This document shows, in pieces, positions 1 through 4,830 of a DNA stretch of 5,788 bases. The notes below the pieces were generated by a model. The model did not search any database. It saw nothing but the letters and a program-made list of their open reading frames with translations, and was not told where the DNA came from. The stretch covers positions 1 through 5,788 of the forward strand of contig CALCMV010000304.1 of assembly GCA_937967535.1 (NCBI GenBank), given 5' to 3'. The number at the start of each line of letters is the position of its first letter. The stretch's first letter is position 1. Origin of the DNA: an uncultured Saprospiraceae bacterium. Its GTDB lineage: Bacteria; Bacteroidota; Bacteroidia; Chitinophagales; Saprospiraceae. Both the position numbers and the translations under genes were made by a program.

Positions 1-90
1 AGTTGGTCTAGCCATATATTGAACGATTTTAATACATAAGTAAATTAAATATAAACCGTAAATATACTACGACTTTTTAATAGTTGAGCT

Positions 91-128
91 ACCATGACTT
101 AGTACGAGTCGTGTACCACGACTTAGTA
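91..128. repeat. 14-base direct repeat enclosing a 7-bp hairpin
   Basis: ACCATGACTTAGTA (91-104) recurs as ACCACGACTTAGTA (115-128) with one mismatch. Between and overlapping them, AGTCGTG (107-113) and CACGACT (117-123) form a perfect 7-bp inverted repeat around TAC. The word GACTTAG also occurs beside the large palindrome at the other end of the window (5660-5666), which hints at a shared dispersed-repeat type, though seven bases is weak evidence. No T-run follows on either strand, so this is not an obvious terminator. Confidence 0.5.
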
Positions 129-137
129 AGATTCAAC

Positions 138-160
138 AGTTCTTAGTTCTTAGTTCTTAG
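138..160. repeat. Heptamer tandem repeat, AGTTCTT x3
   Basis: Three perfect copies of AGTTCTT run from 138 to 158 and continue with AG. A further copy with a degenerate neighbour (AGTTCTT, AGTTTTT) lies at 289-302. It is one of three heptamer arrays in this window, each with a different unit, all in intergenic DNA. No function can be assigned. Confidence 0.75.
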
Positions 161-234
161 GAATTTTTTGAAACCAACATGTTGTCGATAAATTTGCGCT
201 GTTAGTTTATCCCTCTGAAAGAGGCTTAAATTTG

Positions 235-253
235 TCCCGTATAGCTATCGGGA
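235..253. repeat. CCCG/CGGG palindrome with central ATAGCTAT
   Basis: TCCCG, an unpaired T, ATAGCTAT and CGGGA make a palindrome that is perfect apart from the one extra T. The same design, without the extra base, appears at 4745-4762 (TCCCGATAATTATCGGGA), and a half-site is at 322-332. It could act as a hairpin at the end of the Fur-family transcript, but no T-run follows on the minus strand, so I call it a dispersed palindrome rather than a terminator. Confidence 0.55.
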
Positions 254-341
254 GAGTTTAAACTTGTTCTTAAACTTAAACTTTACTTAGTTCTTAGTTT
301 TTTTTACAATTCATTGAATGACATCCCGATAACTACACCGT

Positions 342-764
342 TCACAACTTACAATTATTACAAGTTCCTTTGGCAAACAAAAACACTTCATTTATCGTGT
401 ACCCTTCGGGCGTATTAATTTCGGGTACAGAATATCCTTCAATACAATAAGTATTACCACATTTTACGCAAGAAAAATGTAAATGTTTATCATCATGGTG
501 ATGTGCCGAACAATTTGTACCGCATAAGGCGTATTTGACCCCTCCACCACCATCATATGCACGATGTATGATGCCTTTCTCCTCAAAGGTAGCAAGTGTA
601 CGATAAATCGTAACTCTGTCCATTTCGTCAAGTTGCCGTTCTACATCCCCGTGCGACATAGCATGAGGCGTACCTGCATAGAGTTCCAAAATCTCCACTC
701 TGGCAGGTGTTTTCCTTAGCTTATGCCGTTTGAGCAAATTTACGGCAGAAGTTGTATGATTCAT
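342..764 (-). CDS. Fur-family metal-responsive transcriptional regulator
   Basis: This 140-residue protein is a probable cytoplasmic dimeric repressor that binds DNA when loaded with metal (Fe, Zn or Mn, or peroxide-sensing in PerR types). The N-terminal winged helix spans about residues 8-80. Its recognition helix contains DRVTIYRTL (49-57), the family hallmark. The C-terminal dimerisation and metal domain shows a His-rich segment, HHHDDKHLH (88-96), and two CxxC pairs (C99/C102 and C135/C138) that match the structural zinc site. Further cysteines at C81, C85 and C107 are unusual. C107 falls five residues after the CxxC, where Bacillus PerR has the metal ligand Asp104. C81, in YALC, may correspond to the Zur sensing cysteine. 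I therefore do not choose between Fur, Zur and PerR. Length is normal for the family. The ATG start leaves a standard short N-terminus before the first helix. The gene stands alone and diverges from the secreted-protein gene about 500 bases away. Confidence 0.93.
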   Translation of the reverse strand: MNHTTSAVNLLKRHKLRKTPARVEILELYAGTPHAMSHGDVERQLDEMDRVTIYRTLATFEEKGIIHRAYDGGGGVKYALCGTNCSAHHHDDKHLHFSCVKCGNTYCIEGYSVPEINTPEGYTINEVFLFAKGTCNNCKL

Positions 765-878
765 GCCACAAAATTTCTCATTTTTTGGGACAATTTCAAT
801 TCTCTTTGCATTTTTTTAATTTATTACACTTTTTTCTTCGGAAAATTTGTATTTCTTTCTCAAAAAAAATAACACAGT

Positions 879-906
879 TAAAAGTATTTAATTTGCTGAT
901 AATCAA
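879..906 (-). promoter_or_regulatory. Candidate Bacteroidota-type promoter for the Fur-family gene
   Basis: Read on the minus strand, TTG (904-906) is followed after 17 bases by TACTTTTA (879-886). This matches seven of the eight positions of the Bacteroidota -7 consensus TAnnTTTG, at a usual spacing from the -33 TTG. It would give a leader of roughly 100 bases. A TGATAAT half-site (897-903), followed by a poor second half, overlaps the -33 region and could be an autoregulatory operator. Both calls are motif matches in AT-rich DNA and are weak. Confidence 0.3.
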
Positions 907-945
907 TATTTTATAAAACAAATATGCCATAATAAATAATTCCTT

Positions 946-980
946 GTGTCCAATTTTTTTGTGACAAAAAAACTAGACAC
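946..980. repeat. 35-base near-perfect palindrome
   Basis: The arms begin GTGTC (946-950) and end GACAC (976-980), with a T7 tract and an A7 tract around a central GTGAC. Only two of the 17 pairs are not Watson-Crick, and both become G-U wobbles if the minus strand is transcribed, so a minus-strand RNA would pair throughout. No T-run follows the stem on either strand, so a normal terminator is unlikely. The arrangement resembles two transposon ends placed head to head, but no transposase is nearby. Confidence 0.6.
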
Positions 981-1268
981 TCACAATAGTATCAAAATAC
1001 ATCTTACTTGCCTATATATTTTTCCCGATCTTGTGACTATCAAAAATACTTGGTTTTGGCTATTTGTCAGAGTCGTACATATAGATTTTGTTCCAAAATT
1101 GGATTACACTTTTCATAATCATTTGACATACTCACCGACAAACAATTCGTTTTTCTATGTCACGATTAGACAATCTCCCACCTCATTTAGTGGCTTTATC
1201 AAATTAAATTGGATTCAAATACATACAAAACTGCAAATCTTACACTAATACTTATTAACACATAATTT

Positions 1269-1655
1269 ATGAAGATGCTAAAAACAATTACCGCTTCCAT
1301 TTTTATTGCTTTATTTTTGATAGGCAATGGAAATACCTACGCAAACCTCAACACGCAAACTTTTCTGGAAAGCTCTCCAAGTAATACCATTTTTGAAGTT
1401 ATCGTTGATGGGGTTAAATATTCTGTTCCGATACCTTTAGCTTCTTCGTCTGTGCCTGTAACCGTCAAAATAATACAAGATGATGTCCTTATTTTTCAAG
1501 ATACATTCCAACATACAACCGTGATACTTGGAGACAATGTGAACCAAAGAGTAGTGGGCGACGGCATTGACCACGGAGTAGTCGGAGATGGTATTGACCA
1601 CGCGAGGCTACAAATTTCACAAAGCGGTATTGTACTCCTTGATAAAGAAATATAA
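1269..1655 (+). CDS. Small secreted protein with duplicated VVGDGIDH peptide
   Basis: I do not recognise this 128-residue protein. Residues 1-25 form a classical signal peptide: Lys at 2 and 5, a hydrophobic core around 9-18, and a TYA cleavage site after A25. The mature part is about 100 residues and looks beta-rich, with alternating strands such as FEVIVDG (42-48), VPVTVKIIQDDVLIF (62-76) and RLQISQSGIVLLDKEI (113-128). The last strand resembles the final strands of Bacteroidota sorting-domain or DUF3244-like beta-sandwich proteins; that is an impression, not an established match. Residues 94-111 are two 9-residue units, RVVGDGIDH and GVVGDGIDH, possibly after a worn third copy (VILGDNVNQ, 85-93). 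The ATG at 1269 gives a good signal peptide; an in-frame ATG at 1275 would also work. It is transcribed alone, ends at the terminator at 1747, and diverges from the Fur-family gene, so metal control is possible but not shown. Confidence 0.75.
   Translation: MKMLKTITASIFIALFLIGNGNTYANLNTQTFLESSPSNTIFEVIVDGVKYSVPIPLASSSVPVTVKIIQDDVLIFQDTFQHTTVILGDNVNQRVVGDGIDHGVVGDGIDHARLQISQSGIVLLDKEI
1548..1601 (+). repeat. In-frame 27-base tandem duplication, synonymously diverged
   Basis: Two adjacent 27-base units (1548-1574 and 1575-1601) encode RVVGDGIDH and GVVGDGIDH. Over the eight shared codons (VVGDGIDH) there are four base differences, all at third positions and all silent: GTG/GTC, GGC/GGA, GAC/GAT and GGC/GGT. 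This pattern is expected when the peptide is kept by selection after an old duplication, and it supports the frame being truly coding. Confidence 0.85.
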
Positions 1656-1746
1656 GAGCATGTTTAACAAAACAAGCACTAAGATAATAAATTCTAAATA
1701 GCAAAACTGCGGATTTCGGAATTTATATCATGTTTAAATTATAGAG

Positions 1747-1786
1747 GGGAATGATGTTCAAAAGACATCATTCCCTTTTTATTTTT
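1747..1786 (+). terminator. Rho-independent terminator of the small secreted-protein gene
   Basis: An 11-bp perfect stem, GGGAATGATGT (1747-1757) with ACATCATTCCC (1765-1775), closes a 7-base loop and is followed at once by TTTTTATTTTT (1776-1786). It sits about 90 bases past the stop codon. The opposite strand lacks a comparable T-run, so it acts mainly on rightward transcription. Confidence 0.88.
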
Positions 1787-2306
1787 CATAAAGCCTTTTA
1801 TTTTTATAAATTTTTAACTAAATTCATTGTCTTATTTGCTGTTGTTTTTTTCCATCAAAAAAAATTACTACTTTAGCTTGATTTTTGGATTAGCTTTTTA
1901 ATTAATTATAAAATATTAATTTATAACATTTTGTGAAACAAACTCAACATTAAATAAGAAGCAATTATTATTTCTTTTTACTTAGCTAAATATTTTGCTT
2001 CATTTTACCTGAAAATTAAATTTAATTTTATTATATTTGAAAATCGTTTTACACAAAATTATTTTTAAATAATATTTAGTTCTACATTACAATGTCTTCC
2101 CTAAATTTTGAATGACAAATGAATTTAAATTTCACTTTGTTTTTTATTGACAATTAAAAATTAACAAATGAAATATTTTTCATCACTCAAAATTCATAAT
2201 TTGGCGAACACATTGACATTAAGATTTTTAATGTAAAAATATAGAACAAGGCAAAAAAATTACAAAAAAACTACGACAACAAATTCGGTCGATATTTACG
2301 ACACAA
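1787..2306. other. Long AT-rich intergenic region upstream of the helical-repeat gene
   Basis: No credible gene is present in these 520 bases, which are extremely AT-rich. They contain an 18-base perfect A/T palindrome (2012-2029), a 7-bp inverted repeat ATTATTT/AAATAAT (2058-2073), copy 1 of the dispersed element (2091-2214) and a 7-bp inverted repeat ACATTAA/TTAATGT (2216-2234). A perfect -7-like TATATTTG occurs at 2032-2039, but no -33 element sits at the right spacing, so the promoter of the downstream gene is not settled. A short GTCG/CGAC stem (2288-2302) ends four bases before its start codon. Confidence 0.65.
2091..2214. repeat. Dispersed palindromic intergenic element, copy 1
   Basis: This 124-base stretch is clearly related to 4618-4781. 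The best block covers about 48 bases beginning TTTTGAATGACAAATGAA in both copies, with roughly three mismatches. Both copies start AATGTCTTC and end GCGAACACATT, and these ends are inverted repeats of one another. The right arm of this copy, reversed and complemented, matches the left arm of copy 2 at about 30 of 32 positions if 7 bases are skipped in copy 2. It has no coding capacity. I interpret it as a decayed MITE-like or REP-like element; no clear target-site duplication was found. Confidence 0.8.
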
Positions 2307-3875
2307 ATGAAGAAAGTAGAGGACATTATACGCTCACTCAGTGAAAAAGAAGCAAAGAACTTTATCTTTTTTGTTAACCGCATGAGAACCAGTCAAAAAG
2401 AAAGCAAAATTGTACAATTGTTCGATGCCTACTACCACGAGACGTACAAAAACAACGAACAAATCATCCGCGAACTGTTTCCCGGCATGAGCAAAAATGC
2501 TTTTTATCGCCTGCGAAACCGTCTGCTTGATGAGGTACAGCAGAGTCTGCTGGTACAGTACAGCCGTATGGACGACGAGCTGAATGTACATCGTATGATT
2601 ATGTTGGCGCGTATTGCTTTTAACAAAGATGACTACGCCACTGCCCACACCCTCCTGCTCGAAGCCGAAAAGAAAGCCCTCAAAATCGAAGCCTACGAAC
2701 TCGCCATGATTATTTATAAAGAACTCATCGGGATGAGTAGCCTTGTGGGTACGGTCAACTCACATTATTATATCGAAAAACGCCGCGAAATACTACTCAA
2801 ACACGCTCGCCTGAGTGAGTTTCGTTACCTTTTATCGTCAGTTACATTTACACTTACCGAAAGTATTCACAATAGTAAAACTGACGACGACATCATGCAG
2901 GCACTCCACAAAATCAAGGATAAACTCGAGGAATCCGGTCTTGCCAAAACCTCCTTCAATGCACGTTATAATGTCCACCAATCTATTGCCAATACATTAT
3001 ATCAAGAAAAAAAATATAAATTATTGGCAGAACACCTGATTAAAGGTTATGAGGAATTTAACCAAACAGACTTCAAAGAAAAAGATAAGCACAGAAGAAA
3101 AATAGTCACTTTGAGTTGGATTATTGCAGCACATCACTGGATGCTTCGCATACCGGAGTCTATACCTTATCTCGACAAAATGAGCGAAGCCCTCAAACAG
3201 CACGATGGCATTTTTGAAGATAAATTCAAACCCTTTTACGTCACCTACGAACACTCCGTTTATTATCATACCCGCCAACTCGACAAAAGCATCAAAACAC
3301 TCAATCGCTTTACGGAAGAATACCTCCAAGGGCGAGATATTGTGTACCTCTCCGAACTGCCGCAGAGCATTCTCAAAGGGCATTTCGGCAGGTTTGTACA
3401 AAGCTATTTTGCCAAAGGCGATTACGACAATGCCCTCAAACAACTCGCCCCCTGCTATATCTCTGAAATACACGACAAATTACCACGCGAACTTCGTATG
3501 GAAATTGCTGTTATGGAAGCGATTATATATTTTGAGAAAAAGGAATTTAAATATGCACTCGACCACCTGCGTCGCACCAAGCGCATGTACAAAAAATTAC
3601 TCGCCGAACCCAAAAATGTTATCTTCAAATCATTCATCAATCTACTCAATATACTCATCAAAAACGGCGGTTTTGACCTCAGTAAAGAACAGGAAAAAAT
3701 GGTTAATGAATTTATCGCCATGCACCCGCCCTACGGCGAACCTTTTGAGAAATGTATCAATTATAAAGTTTGGTTTGAAGCAAAATTAAGAGAAAAAAGC
3801 TACTATGATGTAGTCATAGAATACGCAGATGCCGGCTCAAGAAGCAGTAAGCAAAGAGTAGTTGCCAACCAATAA
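2307..3875 (+). CDS. Conserved alpha-helical repeat (TPR-like) protein, unknown function
   Basis: This 522-residue protein has no signal peptide and no membrane segment, so it is probably cytoplasmic. I cannot name it. It resembles a family of about 500-residue uncharacterised proteins I associate with Bacteroidota, with an N-terminal helical domain (about 1-90) containing the segment KNAFYRLRNRLLDEV and then helical hairpins through to the end. TPR-like segments appear near residues 103-136 (NKDDYATAHTLLLEAEKKA), 368-377 (FAKGDYDNAL) and 409-440 (FEKKEFKYALDHLRR). No catalytic motif is evident, and the helical array suggests a protein-interaction scaffold. The ATG at 2307 is followed directly by a well-formed amphipathic helix, and no Shine-Dalgarno sequence precedes it. 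The stop lies 12 bases before the rsmE ATG, so the two are probably co-transcribed; a link to translation or rRNA modification is conceivable but unproven. GC content is well above the flanking DNA, as for a normal chromosomal gene. Confidence 0.85.
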   Translation: MKKVEDIIRSLSEKEAKNFIFFVNRMRTSQKESKIVQLFDAYYHETYKNNEQIIRELFPGMSKNAFYRLRNRLLDEVQQSLLVQYSRMDDELNVHRMIMLARIAFNKDDYATAHTLLLEAEKKALKIEAYELAMIIYKELIGMSSLVGTVNSHYYIEKRREILLKHARLSEFRYLLSSVTFTLTESIHNSKTDDDIMQALHKIKDKLEESGLAKTSFNARYNVHQSIANTLYQEKKYKLLAEHLIKGYEEFNQTDFKEKDKHRRKIVTLSWIIAAHHWMLRIPESIPYLDKMSEALKQHDGIFEDKFKPFYVTYEHSVYYHTRQLDKSIKTLNRFTEEYLQGRDIVYLSELPQSILKGHFGRFVQSYFAKGDYDNALKQLAPCYISEIHDKLPRELRMEIAVMEAIIYFEKKEFKYALDHLRRTKRMYKKLLAEPKNVIFKSFINLLNILIKNGGFDLSKEQEKMVNEFIAMHPPYGEPFEKCINYKVWFEAKLREKSYYDVVIEYADAGSRSSKQRVVANQ

Positions 3876-3887
3876 TATGAGTACTTG

Positions 3888-4595
3888 ATGAATCTGTTTT
3901 ATGTAGAAAATATTGAGGGAAAAATTGCTACACTTCCCGACGAAGAAGCTCGCCACTGCGTCCAATCTCTGCGTAAAAAAACAGGCGATACCATTCATTT
4001 CGTTGACGGTAAAGGCGGTCTTTATACCGGAGAAATCACAGAGGCAAATCGCAAGCATTGCACAGTACATATCGTCGAACATCAGCAAAACTACAATCCA
4101 CCTGATATTCACTTGCACATCGCCATAGCTCCTACCAAAAACATCAGTCGCTTAGAGTGGTTTCTCGAAAAAGCCACCGAAATCGGCATTTCCGAAGTCA
4201 CTCCCCTCTTATGCCAACGCTCCGAACGCAAGCACATCAGAACAGACCGCCTCCAAAAAATCATGCTGACCGCCATGAAACAATCCCTCAAAGCCTACCT
4301 GCCCAAGTTAAACGAATTAACAAATTTTAAAGACTTTATTCTCGCACAAAATTCCGCGAAATCCCGTACATTTATCGCGCATTGCAATGAAGGCGAAAAA
4401 CCACATCTGAAAGATACTTGCAAAGCCCAACAAGATACACAGATACTCATAGGTCCCGAAGGTGATTTTTCGCCCGAAGAAGTGGCACTCGCTTTGCAGC
4501 ATCAATACGAAGCAATCAGCCTGGGCAACAGTCGCCTACGCACCGAAACGGCAGCTTTGGCAGCTTGCCATATTATAAATTTAGTTAATGATTAA
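3888..4595 (+). CDS. rsmE: 16S rRNA (uracil1498-N3)-methyltransferase RsmE
   Basis: RsmE is an SPOUT-class methyltransferase that uses S-adenosylmethionine to methylate N3 of U1498 in 16S rRNA of the small ribosomal subunit. The 235-residue product has the usual length. An N-terminal PUA-like RNA-binding domain covers about 1-70 (EEARHCVQSLRKKTGD, 19-34), followed by the knotted SPOUT domain. Recognisable motifs are EKATEIGI (94-101), RSERK (111-115), MKQS (130-133), the SAM-binding loop GPEGDFSPEE (189-198) and LGNSRLRTETAAL (212-224). The Asp in GPEGD, where many bacteria have Gly, fits Bacteroidota forms. I chose the ATG at 3888; a TTG directly before it in frame (3885) is unnecessary. It follows the helical-repeat gene after 12 bases. 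Its stop codon lies inside a TTAATGA heptamer array, which supplies the final Val-Asn-Asp codons. Confidence 0.96.
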   Translation: MNLFYVENIEGKIATLPDEEARHCVQSLRKKTGDTIHFVDGKGGLYTGEITEANRKHCTVHIVEHQQNYNPPDIHLHIAIAPTKNISRLEWFLEKATEIGISEVTPLLCQRSERKHIRTDRLQKIMLTAMKQSLKAYLPKLNELTNFKDFILAQNSAKSRTFIAHCNEGEKPHLKDTCKAQQDTQILIGPEGDFSPEEVALALQHQYEAISLGNSRLRTETAALAACHIINLVND

Positions 4596-4619
4596 TGATT
4601 AATGAATAATGATTAATAA
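4585..4619. repeat. Heptamer array over the rsmE stop codon, TTAATGA x5
   Basis: Five consecutive heptamers (TTAATGA three times, then ATAATGA and TTAATAA) start within the last codons of rsmE and run through its stop codon (4593-4595). The array ends where copy 2 of the dispersed element begins. A second array with a similar unit, TTAACCA/TTAAGCA, lies on the far side of that element. Confidence 0.85.
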
Positions 4620-4781
4620 TGTCTTCGCCAAATTTTGAATTATGAATTTTGAATGACAAATGAATTTAAATTTTACTTTGTTTTTTACTGATAATTATTA
4701 ATTAATAAATTAAATATTTTTTATCATTCAAAATTTTTCATTCATCCCGATAATTATCGGGACAAAATTAGCGAACACATT
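4618..4781. repeat. Dispersed palindromic intergenic element, copy 2
   Basis: This 164-base relative of 2091-2214 has the same AATGTCTTC start and GCGAACACATT end, which form an inverted repeat with each other. It is longer than copy 1. It carries an extra 13-base repeat near the left end (a second TATGAATTTTGAA-like unit) and an insertion near the right end containing the perfect palindrome at 4745-4762. It fills most of the gap between rsmE and the DUF4159 gene. It has no coding capacity and no transposase; the likely nature is a decayed MITE-like element. Confidence 0.8.
4745..4762. repeat. 18-base perfect palindrome TCCCGATAATTATCGGGA
   Basis: The perfect palindrome TCCCGATAATTATCGGGA sits within copy 2 of the dispersed element and is absent from copy 1, so it arrived as a separate insertion or was lost from copy 1. 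The same type occurs at 235-253, and a half-site is at 322-332. Its role is unknown; it could be a protein-binding site or a short mobile palindrome. Confidence 0.75.
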
Positions 4782-4784
4782 AGA

Positions 4785-4825
4785 TTAACCATTAACCATT
4801 AAGCATTAAGCATTAACCCTTAGCA
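4785..4825. repeat. Heptamer array abutting the DUF4159 start codon
   Basis: TTAACCA twice, TTAAGCA twice and TTAACCC form five heptamers (4785-4819), followed by the shortened unit TTAGCA (4820-4825) and TTAAA before the ATG at 4831. The array therefore occupies the whole position where a ribosome binding site would lie. No Shine-Dalgarno sequence is present, which is normal in this phylum. Confidence 0.85.
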
Positions 4826-4830
4826 TTAAA

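Larger units (their letters stand above)
1..341. other. Gene-free region downstream of the Fur-family gene
   Basis: I see no credible coding region here. The stretch is AT-rich and lies past the 3' end of the minus-strand Fur-family gene; the left window edge cuts it. It holds a direct repeat with a small hairpin (91-128), heptamer repeats (138-160 and 289-302), a CCCG/CGGG palindrome (235-253) and a half-site of the same palindrome at 322-332 (CATCCCGATAA). No stem followed by a T-run on the minus strand was found, so the terminator of the Fur-family gene is not identified. Confidence 0.7.
765..1268. other. Divergent intergenic region, about 500 bases
   Basis: This AT-rich region separates the Fur-family gene (leftward) from the small secreted-protein gene (rightward) and must contain both promoters. 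Identified inside it are a candidate leftward promoter (879-906), an imperfect Fur-box-like word overlapping it (897-911) and a 35-base near-perfect palindrome (946-980). In 981-1268 I see nothing convincing: an open frame from a GTG at 946 exists, but its product does not look like a protein. A degenerate insertion remnant cannot be excluded. Confidence 0.6.

Noticed and set aside
946..1248. Open frame of 100 codons starting with GTG on the plus strand
   Set aside because: The translation is rich in His, Thr, Asn, Phe and Ile with few acidic residues, it starts inside the 35-base palindrome, and no family is recognisable. Composition matches the non-coding DNA around it.
2012..2029. 18-base A/T palindrome as an operator
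   Set aside because: It is perfect, but made only of A and T in a stretch that is nearly all A and T, so chance occurrence is likely.
2032..2039. TATATTTG as the -7 element of the helical-repeat gene promoter
   Set aside because: It matches the consensus, but no TTG lies at a suitable spacing upstream, and the leader would be over 250 bases long and include the dispersed element.
3205..3789. 194-codon open frame on the plus strand within the helical-repeat gene
   Set aside because: It lies wholly inside the better-supported 522-residue gene in another frame and its product is Ser/Asn/Lys/Thr-rich without domain features, so it is a shadow.
3885..3887. TTG as the rsmE start codon
   Set aside because: An ATG follows immediately in frame at 3888 and gives the usual MNLFYV-type RsmE N-terminus; TTG adds nothing.
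3837..4505. Minus-strand open frames opposite rsmE
   Set aside because: They are antisense to a gene with clear SPOUT motifs and show no protein-like features of their own.
4585..4825. CRISPR array
   Set aside because: Units are 7 bases and directly contiguous, without spacers of constant length, and no cas gene is present.
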